A stretch of 64,000 nucleotides of DNA from Clostridia bacterium (GCA_017520505.1 JAFXFN010000015.1:1-64000); one strand, 5' to 3'; counted from the stretch's first letter, positions 35,891 through 46,906 are shown. The notes: generated by a model not told the origin, from the sequence alone. Program-made: numbers and translations.

Positions 35891-38567
35891 TTTCTGTTCT
35901 GTATACCTTAAAAAGCTCAATTACAGGCTTTGTGAAATTCAGCAAAGCAAGTAAAACGGCGGGAGCAAATATGAGAAGCAAATGCTTTTCGCTTATCGTT
36001 CCGAGCGCAGTAAATTCAGCAAGCTTCGGGAAAAGCACAGGCACTGATAAAAGGAATAATTCGACAACGAGAAGTATAAACAACCATATAAATTTACCGA
36101 TTCCTTTAAGTGCTTTTTTCTTTCCTTTTGCATAAAAGATGAGGATGAGAACCGTTTGTGAAAGTATATACGACAGATATGCACTTCCGTCTGCAATAAG
36201 CGGTATGTCGGAAAGACCGACAACAAATCTTACAATGAGCGTTGAAAGACAAACAAATACGATCCATACAAGACTGTATAAAAACGCCCCTGACGGTTGC
36301 TTCATCAGCATATCATATTCAGTTTGTGACGGTATATCATCCTCGTGGCTTTTAGCCGAGGCAAGTGTAAAGATACCGCAAAAATCAACAGCAAGACCCG
36401 AAAAAAGTATCTGCGACGGAGATAAATACAAAAGCGTAGTAAATACGGATATCAGAGTCAAAATAAGCCTTAGCAGAAATGATGTAAACAGATACATCAT
36501 TATTCTTCCTGCATTGTCATAGACTTGCTTTGAGATTTTAAGCGCATCTAAAACTGAATTTATACCGCCTTTTTTATTGTCGTCTGCGCTCAAAACAAGA
36601 ACGTCAGATGTATGCTTAAGCGCTTCACTTCCGGTTTCCTTTAAATGCCCTTTGGATATATCCGCACCCTTCATCTGCTTCTTCGGCGAAAGACTTGTAC
36701 CGGCTGAAAAGCTTACAGCACCCGAACCGACAGTAAGCGAAACATCGGAAAGTGTACTTCCGAGAATTCCTATCTTCTCACCGTTTTTGCGGAGTCTGTC
36801 GATGACGTATCTTTTTTCATTTGCATCAAATCCCTGATAAAGTCTGTAATTTTTCAGCTTGATATTCTGTAGATTAAGGTTTGAATTTACAAATTCGTAT
36901 GATGAAATGATCTTACTGTCATCATCTACTATACCAAGACTTTTTGAAAGATACTCATTTCTGCTTGAAATATCGTCACAGAAAAGTATAACATTTACCC
37001 CTGCATTTGAAAATTTCCTTACTGTTTCAGAGCATCCCTCAACCACGGTTTCACGCATTATCAAAAAGCCTTCAAAGCATAGATCGTGCTGTGCATCGCT
37101 CAGTTTTTTCAGATTGTCTTCCCAATATGGCTTTGTTGCGATTGCGGCTATTTTGTAGCCGTTTTTCTCATACGATTCAACGACCTGTAAAAGATCGCAT
37201 CTGTGCTCTGAATTCAATGAAAATACACCCGATGACTTTCTGAAATCCGTACATCTGTTGATTATCTGTGCGCCGCCGCCTCTTACAATTACGGAAAATT
37301 CGCCGTTTGAAGAAGTTAGTGCGGTATCAAAAAGCGAAGCACTTCCCAAAGGAACAAAATCCAAAAGTGCGGTTGCGTCTGTTTTTACAGCATATTCGCA
37401 TAATGCGCTTTCAACAGGCGTCAAAAGCCTTTTGTAGGTATCAACAGTAAACGGTGCAAGCTCGCAAAGACGCCTTGCAATGTGCATATTTTCTTCTGTA
37501 AACGGATATTCATATCCGCCTGTGTATATGTACTGTATCTTAATATCATCACTGCATATCCCTGAATTTTTCGAGATAACAATGCAGGTCATATCGTTTA
37601 TTTTATCTATTGCGGAAACATTTTTTACAATTACGTTTTCATTGAAAATATTATCCTTTGAGCCTGTAAAATAAAGCCCGTATGCAACTGTAATGAGTGC
37701 AAATGCACCGAAGAATTCGCACATAGATGATGCTGAAAACGCAAGTGATGAAAGAAATGCATCTGTCATTTTTCCGTCAAGTCCGTACGCAAATACCGAA
37801 ATGAGTCCAATAACAAATACCGTAAATATCATAAAAAGACTTACAAAATTTGAAAGCCTATTGATATTTGAGAAAAGCTTTAGCTCCTCTTTTCCCGTTG
37901 AAGACGTCAGATTTCTGCGCCTTGCAACAGTATTTTCACCCGTTGCACAGCACAGTATTCTTGCCTCTCCTTTGAAAACAACAGAAGCGGCAAATACCAT
38001 ATTTTTCTGTTCTTTTGTAGGCAGCGACGGCTCATACGAAAGAAATTCCGGATCTTTTTCACCGTTTCCGCCGCTTATGTTCATTTCAAGAACCTTGAAA
38101 TTTTCAGCACTTATCACACGGCCGTCGCAAGGCACGATATCGCCCTCACGCAAAAGCACGATATCCCCCGGAACGATTCCCTTTTGATTTATTCTGAATA
38201 TCTTACCGTCACGTACAACACGTGTTTCGGGCTCTGAATAACGCTTGTTCGCCGCAATTATCATCTGTGAGCGTCTGTATGCTGTCATTATCAAAGAATA
38301 ATTGATAATCGCAACAGCGCATATAAAGAATGCGCTTATATCACGGCTTACAAAATAGTATATGATGCACACAAGTATCAATAATACCGTTATTATACTC
38401 GGAGCTGTTTGCTTTTTACTGAAGGTTGAAACGTGCGGAAAGATGATATTTTTGGGGTATTTTCTTTGGCGTTTCTTTACCTCTTTTCTGTCAAGACCGT
38501 TTTCAAAATCAGTTTTAAGCATTGTTTTCAACTGATTGAAACGGAATTTGTACCATTGCATCTCCAC
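35886..38567 (-). CDS. P-type ATPase-like membrane protein lacking catalytic motifs (pseudo-ATPase)
   Basis: 893 residues with the layout of a P2-type cation pump: two N-terminal helices (about 57-92), an actuator-like domain (VPGDIVLLREGDIVPCDGRVI), two helices before the phosphorylation domain, a nucleotide-binding-like domain and six C-terminal helices. Every catalytic motif is altered. TGES reads SGGNGE. DKTGT reads SKNSG (no phosphorylatable Asp). KGAPE reads RGGGA. TGD reads CDD. GDGVND reads GSTLSD. The frame is intact over its full length, so it is a maintained protein, not a decayed pump. The start is GTG with GGAGGT six bases upstream (an ATG two codons later is possible). 19 bp after clpE. 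Confidence 0.85.
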   Translation of the reverse strand: MEMQWYKFRFNQLKTMLKTDFENGLDRKEVKKRQRKYPKNIIFPHVSTFSKKQTAPSIITVLLILVCIIYYFVSRDISAFFICAVAIINYSLIMTAYRRSQMIIAANKRYSEPETRVVRDGKIFRINQKGIVPGDIVLLREGDIVPCDGRVISAENFKVLEMNISGGNGEKDPEFLSYEPSLPTKEQKNMVFAASVVFKGEARILCCATGENTVARRRNLTSSTGKEELKLFSNINRLSNFVSLFMIFTVFVIGLISVFAYGLDGKMTDAFLSSLAFSASSMCEFFGAFALITVAYGLYFTGSKDNIFNENVIVKNVSAIDKINDMTCIVISKNSGICSDDIKIQYIYTGGYEYPFTEENMHIARRLCELAPFTVDTYKRLLTPVESALCEYAVKTDATALLDFVPLGSASLFDTALTSSNGEFSVIVRGGGAQIINRCTDFRKSSGVFSLNSEHRCDLLQVVESYEKNGYKIAAIATKPYWEDNLKKLSDAQHDLCFEGFLIMRETVVEGCSETVRKFSNAGVNVILFCDDISSRNEYLSKSLGIVDDDSKIISSYEFVNSNLNLQNIKLKNYRLYQGFDANEKRYVIDRLRKNGEKIGILGSTLSDVSLTVGSGAVSFSAGTSLSPKKQMKGADISKGHLKETGSEALKHTSDVLVLSADDNKKGGINSVLDALKISKQVYDNAGRIMMYLFTSFLLRLILTLISVFTTLLYLSPSQILFSGLAVDFCGIFTLASAKSHEDDIPSQTEYDMLMKQPSGAFLYSLVWIVFVCLSTLIVRFVVGLSDIPLIADGSAYLSYILSQTVLILIFYAKGKKKALKGIGKFIWLFILLVVELFLLSVPVLFPKLAEFTALGTISEKHLLLIFAPAVLLALLNFTKPVIELFKVYRTEK

Positions 38568-38586
38568 ACGCTCACCTCCTTACATA

Positions 38587-40854
38587 CTATATTTTCACTG
38601 TGATCTCATCATTTTCGACACAAATATTAAGAATCTTTATGTCTTTATCAAAATTATCGATTATTATATTTGCTGCCTTATCTTCGATATTCTTCTCTAT
38701 ATATCGGCGCATATTTCTTGCGCCGTACTTTGCTGAATACGATTCATCGGCTATTTTATCTCTTGCTTGCTCTGTATATGAAATTGAAATTCCTCTGTCA
38801 GACAACGCCTTTTCAAATTCACCGAGCATAATTTCGGCAATACGCTTAAAGTCATCACGTGAAAGCGAATTGAATGTGACGATCTCATCAACTCTGTTCA
38901 GAAATTCCGGACGGAGAAAATCAGAAAGAGCTTTTTCCGTCTTTTCTTTTCCTGCTTTTATTTCTTCCTTGCCGAATCCCGCAGGGGATGCCATATAGTT
39001 TGAACCGGCATTCGTCGTCATAACGATAATGGTATTTTCAAAGTTGACTTCTTTTCCTCTTGCATCCGTTACTCTGCCGTCGTCGAGTATCTGAAGCATT
39101 ATATTCATTACATCGGGGTGTGCTTTTTCTATTTCATCAAACAGGACAACGCTGTAAGGTCTGCGGCGTATCTTCTCGGTAAGCTGTCCTGCGTCATCAT
39201 ATCCGACGTATCCGGGAGGTGAGCCTATAAGACGTGAAACGGAATGCTTTTCCATAAACTCCGACATATCAACACGTATAAGCGCATCGGGAGTATCAAA
39301 CATATCCTGAGCAAGTGTCTTTACAAGCTCTGTCTTTCCGACACCCGTAGGACCTGCGAATATAAACGAAACGGGCTTTTTCTTATACGATACACCCGCA
39401 CGGTTTCTCTTAATTGCACGGCAAACGGCGCTTATTGCTTCATCCTGACCGATTATTCTTTCACGCAGTCTTGCTTCAAGTCCGCCGATGCGTGAAAATT
39501 CGTGCTCTGTTATATTGCCTGACGGTATACCCGTCCATATCTCAATAACACGTGCAAGATCTTCAAGTGTGAGTCTTACGCCTTCTTTCTGGACCTCAAG
39601 CTCTTTGATTTCATCGGTCAATCGAAGCTCATCGCTTTTGAGCTTTGCAAGATGCTCATAACGAGCCGCAAGGTCTTCATCGGGCTTTGCTTCCTCCGAT
39701 TCAAGCTTTTCCTTTTCCGTTTGTACAGCTTTCAAAAGGTCATTTTTCTGTGCAAGCTCGCTTAAAACAGGTGTGTGTATTGCAAGATGCGATGCCGCTT
39801 CATCAAGCAAATCGATTGCTTTATCGGGCAAAAATCTATCCGTTATATACCTTTCCGAAAGAACTACAGAACGGTAAACGATCTCGTCAGAAATCTTTAT
39901 ACCGTGATGCGTTTCGTAATATGTCTTTATTCCTTGAAGTATCTTTACAGTATCGGATATTGACGGCTCTGCGACAACAACAGGCTGAAAACGGCGTTCG
40001 AGTGCCGAATCCTTTTCTATATACTTTCTGTATTCGCCGAGAGTTGTAGCACCGATTACTTGTATTTCAGAGCGTGAAAGCGCAGGCTTCATAATGTTTG
40101 CGGCATTCATACTGCCCTCTGCATCTCCTGCGCCGACAAGATTATGAACCTCGTCAATAACAAGAATGATATTTCCGAGAGTTTTCACCTCATCGATAAG
40201 TCCCTTGACTCTGCCCTCAAACTGTCCTCTGAACTGAGTACCCGCAACGAGAGCCGTTAAATCAAGCAAATAGACCTCTTTATCCTGAAGCTTATACGGT
40301 ACTTCCTTTGATGCTATTTTCTGTGCGAGTGCCTCTGCTATGGCAGTTTTACCGACACCCGGCTCACCGATAAGACAAGGGTTATTTTTCTGTCGTCTGT
40401 TGAGGATCTGAATAACACGCTCAATTTCTCTTTCTCTGCCGATAACCTTATCAAGCTTTCCTTCTTTGGCTCTTTCGGTAAGATTAAGGCAGTAATTATT
40501 GAGATAATTTCTCGCCTTATCCTTTTTCTTTTCTTCTTTTTTCTGCTGTTTTTTCGCTTCGCCCGCACCACCGAAAAGCTTTGCAAAATCAATAGCGGGA
40601 GCATCTGCATTGTTTTCATCTCCTGCCATTGTCGGGAATTCTGCAGCACCCTGCATAATGCTTCCCATTTCCTCATCCATACGGTCAAGGTCTTCAGCAC
40701 TTACTCCCATTTTGTTGAGTATGTCATCAACGGGCTTGATACCAAGCTCCTTTGCGCATTTAAGGCAAAGTCCCTCATTTATTGTGTTGCCGTTTTCTAT
40801 TCTCGTCATAAAAACAACGGCAAGACGTTTTTTACATTTTGAACAAAGTTGCAT
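38587..40854 (-). CDS. clpE: ClpE-like AAA+ protease ATPase subunit with N-terminal zinc finger
   Basis: 755 residues. Residues 4-33 hold CSKC and CLKC, the four-cysteine zinc finger typical of ClpE rather than the double Clp-N domain of ClpC. A linker rich in Lys/Glu follows. AAA+ domain 1 has GEPGVGKT and [13 protein letters not shown]; a short UVR/coiled-coil middle domain (about 400-450) comes next; AAA+ domain 2 has [20 protein letters not shown] and a D2-small domain. AGFGKEE sits where ClpE/ClpC carry the ClpP-docking loop. It would unfold substrates for ClpP. RBS AGGAATGG. Neighbour to the pseudo-ATPase and CvpA. Confidence 0.9.
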   Translation of the reverse strand: MQLCSKCKKRLAVVFMTRIENGNTINEGLCLKCAKELGIKPVDDILNKMGVSAEDLDRMDEEMGSIMQGAAEFPTMAGDENNADAPAIDFAKLFGGAGEAKKQQKKEEKKKDKARNYLNNYCLNLTERAKEGKLDKVIGREREIERVIQILNRRQKNNPCLIGEPGVGKTAIAEALAQKIASKEVPYKLQDKEVYLLDLTALVAGTQFRGQFEGRVKGLIDEVKTLGNIILVIDEVHNLVGAGDAEGSMNAANIMKPALSRSEIQVIGATTLGEYRKYIEKDSALERRFQPVVVAEPSISDTVKILQGIKTYYETHHGIKISDEIVYRSVVLSERYITDRFLPDKAIDLLDEAASHLAIHTPVLSELAQKNDLLKAVQTEKEKLESEEAKPDEDLAARYEHLAKLKSDELRLTDEIKELEVQKEGVRLTLEDLARVIEIWTGIPSGNITEHEFSRIGGLEARLRERIIGQDEAISAVCRAIKRNRAGVSYKKKPVSFIFAGPTGVGKTELVKTLAQDMFDTPDALIRVDMSEFMEKHSVSRLIGSPPGYVGYDDAGQLTEKIRRRPYSVVLFDEIEKAHPDVMNIMLQILDDGRVTDARGKEVNFENTIIVMTTNAGSNYMASPAGFGKEEIKAGKEKTEKALSDFLRPEFLNRVDEIVTFNSLSRDDFKRIAEIMLGEFEKALSDRGISISYTEQARDKIADESYSAKYGARNMRRYIEKNIEDKAANIIIDNFDKDIKILNICVENDEITVKI

Positions 40855-40884
40855 TGTCTACCATTCCTTATTTATAAAAATGCT

Positions 40885-41406
40885 TTATGAGCATATTTTG
40901 GCAAAAAGATCCTTGAAGATATTAATATTGTATATAATATCAAAAAGTAACGAATCATCAAGTAAAGTGTTTGTGAAAAGCTCGGAGTTATACTCTGTAA
41001 GCAACGGGAATACAAAATTAAGAACTATTGCAAAAATCCAAGCTGATACGAGTCCCAAAACAGCGCCTGCGGCAATACCGAGCGTTTTATTGGCAAAATT
41101 CAAAAACGGAAGTTTCGCAATGATGTCGAGTACATTTGCGGCAATAGTTATACCTATGTTTGCCAATATGTATATAATTATAAAAGCTATCGTATACGCT
41201 GCGGCTTTTGAAACAGCCTCCGGATAATCTGTAAGTATCTTGTCTGCGAATAAAAGCGAAACAGGCGTTGCAAACAAAAGCGCAATGATAAATGATAACA
41301 GCTTCACAACAAGACTTACAAATGTTTTAATAAAGCCTCTTTTATATCCCATATACGTGGATACACCTATAAGAAGCACAAAAATAAGATCAACCAAATA
41401 ACTCAT
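40885..41406 (-). CDS. CvpA family membrane protein
   Basis: 173 residues with four hydrophobic segments. It has the CvpA opening MSYLVDLIFVLLIGVSTYMGYKRGF and the family's Gly-rich second half (LGIAAGAVLGLVSAWIF). CvpA proteins are conserved inner-membrane proteins linked to envelope integrity or colicin V production. The start at 41406 has AAGGAG; the frame runs 21 codons further upstream into the DUF5711 gene without support. Confidence 0.85.
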   Translation of the reverse strand: MSYLVDLIFVLLIGVSTYMGYKRGFIKTFVSLVVKLLSFIIALLFATPVSLLFADKILTDYPEAVSKAAAYTIAFIIIYILANIGITIAANVLDIIAKLPFLNFANKTLGIAAGAVLGLVSAWIFAIVLNFVFPLLTEYNSELFTNTLLDDSLLFDIIYNINIFKDLFAKICS

Positions 41407-41434
41407 ACATCTTCTCCTTATCATCAAATTATTT

Positions 41435-42718
41435 TCATTTAAATTCATAACTGTCAAGCGGATAAGCACGTGTTTTACCTACAGCAAGCAAAATGCCGTT
41501 TTCGGTTTGTAAAATCGTATTTATCACACCGTCAGTTTCATATTTTGTTTTTTCTCCATCCTTTATATTGATACGCACAATGCAGTCGGTATACATAATA
41601 TATACCTCATCGCCGTAAAAATATACGCTTTTCGGGTGTTCTTCAACAGGGCATGAAAATATTTTTTCTCCGCTGTCGGAAAATACATTAAGTATATTCT
41701 CGTCACTCAGACTCGCCGTGTCCATAATACACAAAGCATATTTTTCGGTATCGGCTGTCAGAACGCATACATCGGAACCGTAATCTATACGACAGACATC
41801 TGTACTATCATCGGTAAATATCATACCTTCTGAGCAGAAAATGACTCTTTTTCCGTTTTCAAATCTACCCAACCGAAGCCCAATCGTATCTTTATAAATC
41901 GGTGATGTTGTGACATCCTCACGCTTCATATTGCCTTCGACCGTCATACAGTTGAAAAGCCCATCTGAAGCAGATGCACATAAAAGGGTAAATGATCCGT
42001 CGGAATTCAAAACACCGTCGAATATATACTTATCGTTCGTTTTCCACGTATAAGCCTTTTCAAAATCCTTGTTATACATAACGGCAACAGAACGGTAGTC
42101 ATCGCTTTTGGTTATGATAAGCACACGTCCGTCATCACTGATACAAGCGTGTGATATCGGATGATCGAGCGTTTCGCTGTATAAAACCGAAAACGAGTTA
42201 TAAACCGAAAATTCATATCCTGCCAGATCATAAATGAGAAAATATTTTTCTCCTGTGGATATACGGGGCTTTACATAGCTGATATCGCTGTTCAAAACTA
42301 TATTTCCCGCTGTGTCTACTATTTCGACCTTGTGGCGTCCAACACTTACAATATCGTTTTTAAATATTGCAAATACCGCTTCGGGATCTTCAGTGTATGA
42401 GATATTACCGAAATCAGACGGAGTTGCAGGAACATCTATGTTCATATCCTTCATAAGGTATCTGAATTTTTCCGTTGTGATATCCTCTGAAAATGCCGTA
42501 AGCATACAAAGCACAAAAACAATAAGAACAGTAAAGGAAATAAACTTTGCAATACGCAGTCTGTAGGCAATACCCAAATAATACTCATTCAGCTTCTCTT
42601 CCTCTTCTTCGTATATATCAAGCTCAGGACCGCCCGATCTTGCATTTTTGGGAAGACTGTCGCTGTTTATATCAATGATATCGTCCTCGGTTATATTCCG
42701 TTTGTCATATTTTTTCAA
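41435..42718 (-). CDS. DUF5711-type membrane-anchored beta-propeller protein
   Basis: 427 residues: a cytoplasmic acidic N-terminus (about 1-55, EEEEEKLNEYY), one membrane segment (ISFTVLIVFVLCMLTAF, about 60-76) and a large extracytoplasmic region of repeating strands with WD/PQQ-like periodicity (HACISDDGRVLIITKSDDYRSVAVMY and similar). Such proteins commonly sit beside cvpA in Clostridia, as here. Function unknown. It starts 18 bp after truA. Confidence 0.8.
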   Translation of the reverse strand: MKKYDKRNITEDDIIDINSDSLPKNARSGGPELDIYEEEEEKLNEYYLGIAYRLRIAKFISFTVLIVFVLCMLTAFSEDITTEKFRYLMKDMNIDVPATPSDFGNISYTEDPEAVFAIFKNDIVSVGRHKVEIVDTAGNIVLNSDISYVKPRISTGEKYFLIYDLAGYEFSVYNSFSVLYSETLDHPISHACISDDGRVLIITKSDDYRSVAVMYNKDFEKAYTWKTNDKYIFDGVLNSDGSFTLLCASASDGLFNCMTVEGNMKREDVTTSPIYKDTIGLRLGRFENGKRVIFCSEGMIFTDDSTDVCRIDYGSDVCVLTADTEKYALCIMDTASLSDENILNVFSDSGEKIFSCPVEEHPKSVYFYGDEVYIMYTDCIVRINIKDGEKTKYETDGVINTILQTENGILLAVGKTRAYPLDSYEFK

Positions 42719-42736
42719 ATCATCAACTCCAAGCGG

Positions 42737-43483
42737 CTAAAAATTCTCTTTATAAATTACCTTTGATAAATACAGTCCGTCAGGCGGTGCTGTTACACCT
42801 GATGCTTTACGGTCTTTTTTCTCTATGATTTCGGAAATTTTTCCGACTTCTATTTTTCCCTTTGAAATGTCGAGAAGCGTTCCCACCATTATCCGCACCA
42901 TATTGTACAAAAAACCGTCTGCGGCAACCGAAAATATGATCTTGTCGCCGTCACGCTCAACATTAAAATACTTTATTGTACGCACGGTTGTATTAACGGG
43001 CGAGCCTGTTGCCATAAACGATGAAAAATCGTGTGTGCCTATAAATGATTTTGCTTCCTTATCGAGCAAATTTTCATCGATCTTATCGGGCACTCTTACC
43101 GCACGTTTATGCAAGAACGGGTCTTTAAAGGGTGAATTGTGTACGATATATCTGTACTCCTTATATTCGGTATGACGTGGGTTAAAATCATCCGAAACAT
43201 TAAAGCAATCACTCACGGAAATATCGCTCGGCAAAAGGTGATTGAGCGCATACGGGATCCTTTCGCACGGAACAAGATTTCCTCCGTTTACCTCACAAGC
43301 AGCAAAGTATACAAGTGCGTGAACTCCCGTATCTGTTCTGCTGCAGCCTTGTATCGTGCAAGGGGCATTAAATAAGGTCTCACAGTTTTTTTTAAGCGTT
43401 CCGGCAATAGTTTTTGCGTTATCCTGTATCTGAAATCCGTGATAATCACACCCAAGATATGACATTTTCAAAAGATATTTCAT
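42737..43483 (-). CDS. truA: tRNA pseudouridine synthase A
   Basis: Forms pseudouridine at tRNA positions 38-40. The catalytic Asp is in GCSRTDTGVHA and the N-terminal MKYLLKMSYLGCDYHGFQ is typical. The start is set at 43483, where the ATG overlaps the ecfT stop (ATGA); the frame could run 22 codons further up but lacks support. About 248 residues, normal length. Confidence 0.95.
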   Translation of the reverse strand: MKYLLKMSYLGCDYHGFQIQDNAKTIAGTLKKNCETLFNAPCTIQGCSRTDTGVHALVYFAACEVNGGNLVPCERIPYALNHLLPSDISVSDCFNVSDDFNPRHTEYKEYRYIVHNSPFKDPFLHKRAVRVPDKIDENLLDKEAKSFIGTHDFSSFMATGSPVNTTVRTIKYFNVERDGDKIIFSVAADGFLYNMVRIMVGTLLDISKGKIEVGKISEIIEKKDRKASGVTAPPDGLYLSKVIYKENF

Positions 43484-44307
43484 ATAGGCAATCCAAAATG
43501 TGTAGTTAGAATATTTGCTGTAATAACAAGTGCAAGTATACCGATACAAACTAAAAGGAGAATAACATCGTTGCTTGTTATCTTCAGCTCTTTAAGCTTG
43601 GTTCTTCCCTCTCCGCCTCTGTAGCAGCGGCAGATCATAGCGCAGGAAAGCTCATCTGCACGTCTTATTTCAGATGCGAGAAGCGGAACGAATATCGGTA
43701 TCATAGCCTTGGCACGCTTTATAAGTCCGCCTGATGAAAAATCTGTTCCTCTTGCCTTTTGTGCGGACATTATTTTGTCTGTTTCCTCAATTATCGTCGG
43801 TATAAATCGCATGGCTATCGACATCATCATCGCAAAATCGTGCGTGTTAAGTCCGAGCTTTTTCAAAGGGCTCAAAAGTCCTTCAATTCCGTCTGTAAGC
43901 GCAATAGGAGATGTAGTATAGGAAAGCAATAAGCTTGTTGAAGCAACGAGCAACGCAATTCTGCACATCATTTTAAACGCCATCATCAAGCCGTCGGAAT
44001 ATATTTTGAATATCCACCATTCGGCAATGAGCGTTCCCGTTCTTGTCAAAAACACCTGAATAAAAGCTGTAAAGAAAAGTATAAACAATACAGGCTTCAT
44101 ACCTTTGAGAACGACCAATGGCGATATTTTAGAAATAAATATCAACAGCACGACAACAAGTGCCAAAAACGCAAAGCTGATAAGCGACGATGCGGCAAAT
44201 ACAGCACCTATCATTATAAACGCAATTATCAGTTTCATTCGTGGATCAGCACGGTGGATCACAGAATCCCCCGGGAAATACTGACCGAGTGTTATATCAT
44301 TTATCAT
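43480..44307 (-). CDS. ecfT: ECF transporter transmembrane (T) subunit
   Basis: Membrane scaffold of an energy-coupling factor vitamin/metal transporter. Several hydrophobic segments and the two coupling helices are present: AQKARGTDF and CRCYRGGEGRTKL. Directly downstream of the two ATPase genes (1-bp gap) and overlapping truA by ATGA. No substrate-binding S subunit is in the window, so it is probably a shared group II module. Confidence 0.95.
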   Translation of the reverse strand: MINDITLGQYFPGDSVIHRADPRMKLIIAFIMIGAVFAASSLISFAFLALVVVLLIFISKISPLVVLKGMKPVLFILFFTAFIQVFLTRTGTLIAEWWIFKIYSDGLMMAFKMMCRIALLVASTSLLLSYTTSPIALTDGIEGLLSPLKKLGLNTHDFAMMMSIAMRFIPTIIEETDKIMSAQKARGTDFSSGGLIKRAKAMIPIFVPLLASEIRRADELSCAMICRCYRGGEGRTKLKELKITSNDVILLLVCIGILALVITANILTTHFGLPI

Positions 44308-44308
44308 T

Positions 44309-45160
44309 TCAAACCTTACCGTAAAGCTTTATAAGCTGTTCTGCGGCATCTTCAACCGTGTATACATTGGCTGACACATCGATTCCGCAGTTATATAATT
44401 TTTCCATAAGCTCTGTAATTTGAGGAACATTGAGTCCTGCATTTTTAAGTCTTTTGCTCTGCGAAAAGACATCATCGGGTGTTCCGTACATACAAAGCGC
44501 ACCGTCATCCATAACAGCTATTTCATCACAGTATTTCGCCATATCCTCCATACTGTGGCTGATAATGATAACGGAAGAATTTTCGGAATTTTTGTACTGA
44601 CATATCTGCGAAAGAATGTCATCACGTCCCGCAGGGTCAAGTCCCGCAGCAGGCTCATCAAGCACCAAAAAACGAGGCTTCATAGCAATTATTCCCGCAA
44701 TGGCGGCACGTCTTTTTTGTCCTCCCGAAAGCTCAAAGGGGGATTTTCCGAGCATTTGCCTTGTAAGTCCGACAAATTCTGCGGCTTCATTTACACGCTT
44801 TTTAACTTCGTCCTCCGAGAGCTTCATATTTCTCGGACCGTATGCAATATCCTCCCACACGCTTTCCTTAAAAAGCTGATATTCGGGATACTGAAATACA
44901 AGTCCTACCTTGAATTTGGCTTCATATCTTGACTTTTTAGATTCGTTTATATCACAGCCGTCAAGAAGCACACGCCCTTTTGTGGGGCACAATAGACCGT
45001 TTAACATCTGTGCGGCTGTAGATTTACCCGAGCCTGTGTGTCCCATAAGCCCTGTTATCATACCGTCTTTGAACGTCAAATTCAAATCGTTCAGCGCTCT
45101 ATGCTCAAACGGTGTACGTTCACCGTAAATATACGATACGTTTTCAAGTGAAAGAGGCAT
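44309..45160 (-). CDS. ecfA2: ECF transporter ATPase A2
   Basis: 283-residue ABC ATPase. Walker A GHTGSGKST, signature LSGGQKRRAAIAG, Walker B FLVLDEPAAGLDP, and the family N-terminus with ERTPFEHRALNDL. Pairs with EcfA1 to drive EcfT. Stop and start abut EcfA1 and EcfT genes with no gap. Confidence 0.95.
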   Translation of the reverse strand: MPLSLENVSYIYGERTPFEHRALNDLNLTFKDGMITGLMGHTGSGKSTAAQMLNGLLCPTKGRVLLDGCDINESKKSRYEAKFKVGLVFQYPEYQLFKESVWEDIAYGPRNMKLSEDEVKKRVNEAAEFVGLTRQMLGKSPFELSGGQKRRAAIAGIIAMKPRFLVLDEPAAGLDPAGRDDILSQICQYKNSENSSVIIISHSMEDMAKYCDEIAVMDDGALCMYGTPDDVFSQSKRLKNAGLNVPQITELMEKLYNCGIDVSANVYTVEDAAEQLIKLYGKV

Positions 45161-46036
45161 TTATCTTCCTCCTTTTTGCACAAACAGATTTTTTAAAAGC
45201 TCTGCTCCGCCGTCTGTGGTCGTGGGAATATTCTGTATCGGCAAACCTGCCTCTTTAAGAAGTGTAAACAGCTCCGTTACCTGCGGCACGTCAAGGCGCA
45301 CACGTCTTAAAGCTTCAGCGTCTGAAAATATCTCCTGCGGTGTTCCCTCTTTATAAATTTCACCGTCATTCAAAACGATTATTCTGTCGGCTTCTGCCGC
45401 CTCGTCCATATAGTGAGTTATCAAAAGTATCGTCTTGCCGAGCTTGTTAAGCTCTTTTATCGTTTTCATAACCTCACGGCGTCCGTGCGGGTCAAGCATT
45501 GCAGTCGATTCATCAAATATTATGACCTCGGGCTGCATAGCGATTATTCCCGCAATTGCAACACGCTGCTTCTGTCCTCCCGACAGCCTGTGCGGTGCGT
45601 GGTGCATATATTCGGTCATTCCGACGTCTTCAAGCGCTTCGTCAACACGCTTTCTTATTTCCTCTCTCGGTATACCGAGATTTTCAGGGCCGAAGGCAAC
45701 ATCTTCTTCAACGGTCGTTGCAACTATCTGGTTGTCGGGATTCTGGTGTACCATTCCTATATGACGGCGGAGCTCGTATATTTCATCCTCCGTTATATCG
45801 TCCGTTATGATTTTTCCGCAAACAGAAAGCTCACCTGTAAACTCACCCGATTCTTCTGTAAGTATCATATTGATAAGCTTTGCCAACGTCGATTTGCCGC
45901 TTCCGTTGTGACCGAGAACGGCAACAAACTCACCCTCTTTGACCGACATATCTATATTTTTCAAAACGGGAATGAGCTTATCCTCGCCATCCTTATACGA
46001 AAAGGAAAGGTCTTTGATCTTTATTATATCCATCAA
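45161..46036 (-). CDS. ecfA1: ECF transporter ATPase A1
   Basis: 291-residue ABC ATPase. Walker [10 protein letters not shown], signature [13 protein letters not shown], and Walker [14 protein letters not shown] with the EcfA1-type Glu-Ser-Thr after the Asp. The Q-loop has HQNPDNQIV, typical of EcfA1. The start may be either of the two adjacent Met codons at 46036/46033. Confidence 0.95.
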   Translation of the reverse strand: MMDIIKIKDLSFSYKDGEDKLIPVLKNIDMSVKEGEFVAVLGHNGSGKSTLAKLINMILTEESGEFTGELSVCGKIITDDITEDEIYELRRHIGMVHQNPDNQIVATTVEEDVAFGPENLGIPREEIRKRVDEALEDVGMTEYMHHAPHRLSGGQKQRVAIAGIIAMQPEVIIFDESTAMLDPHGRREVMKTIKELNKLGKTILLITHYMDEAAEADRIIVLNDGEIYKEGTPQEIFSDAEALRRVRLDVPQVTELFTLLKEAGLPIQNIPTTTDGGAELLKNLFVQKGGR

Positions 46037-46048
46037 TAATTTCTGCCT

Positions 46049-46906
46049 TTATTTATACCATCTTGAAGCTGAGCCGCAGGGCAAAAATCCGCCCGTAGTG
46101 CTGACGGGAAGTCCTACCTCGTCACATATAACCGTTCCGCCGAGCTTCTTTTTTATGCCTGTATTAAGCATATATCCGACTGTTGACGGAGAAAGTCCCG
46201 TTGTGTAAGAATTGACAAGAAAGAACAGCGGTTTATCGGAAAGAAGGAGCGATGCTCTTGAAATAAGCTCATCAACACATTCTTCAAGTTTCCACACTTC
46301 CCCTCCGGGGCCTCTGCCATAAGAGGGCGGATCCATTATTATTCCCTCGTAGGAGTTACCTCGTCTTATCTCACGCTCAATAAATTTCATACAGTCATCA
46401 ACTATATATCTTATCGGATTTTTCTCAAATCCCGACAAAGCCGCATTCTGCTTTGCCTGCTGTGTCATTCCCTTTGAAGCATCAACGTGACATACCGATG
46501 CTCCTGCGCTTGATGCGGCGATAGTAGCACCTCCCGTATAAGCAAACAGATTCAAAACTCTGCCGCCGCCGTTATCGGATAAAATCTTTGAAAACCAATC
46601 CCAGTTTACGGCTTGTTCGGGAAAAACACCCGTATGCTTAAACCCCATAGGCTTTATAAGAAAACGTAAATTACCGTAATTTATCGTCCACGATTCGGGA
46701 ACGTCACACTTTACCCACTTGCCGCCTCCGCTTGATTCACGTCTGTAAATAGCATCGGCACGCTTCCAAAGAGGACTTGTCTTTTTGCCTTTCCAGATGA
46801 TCTGAGGATCGGGACGGATAAGTATATACTTTCCCCATCTTTCAAGTCTTTCGCCGTCAGAGGCATCTATAAGCTCATAATCTTTCCAATTATCAGAAAC
46901 AAACAT
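46049..46906 (-). CDS. Class I SAM-dependent rRNA methyltransferase (RlmI/RlmK-like catalytic domain)
   Basis: 285 residues. SAM-binding NLFAYTGGATIAAS with downstream acidic CHVDASKGM and catalytic-type DPPSYGRG. This corresponds to the catalytic domain of COG1092 23S rRNA methyltransferases, without the N-terminal PUA domain, so the exact target is uncertain. It starts one base from the ruvB end, placing it in the ruv-ecf operon. Confidence 0.85.
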   Translation of the reverse strand: MFVSDNWKDYELIDASDGERLERWGKYILIRPDPQIIWKGKKTSPLWKRADAIYRRESSGGGKWVKCDVPESWTINYGNLRFLIKPMGFKHTGVFPEQAVNWDWFSKILSDNGGGRVLNLFAYTGGATIAASSAGASVCHVDASKGMTQQAKQNAALSGFEKNPIRYIVDDCMKFIEREIRRGNSYEGIIMDPPSYGRGPGGEVWKLEECVDELISRASLLLSDKPLFFLVNSYTTGLSPSTVGYMLNTGIKKKLGGTVICDEVGLPVSTTGGFLPCGSASRWYK

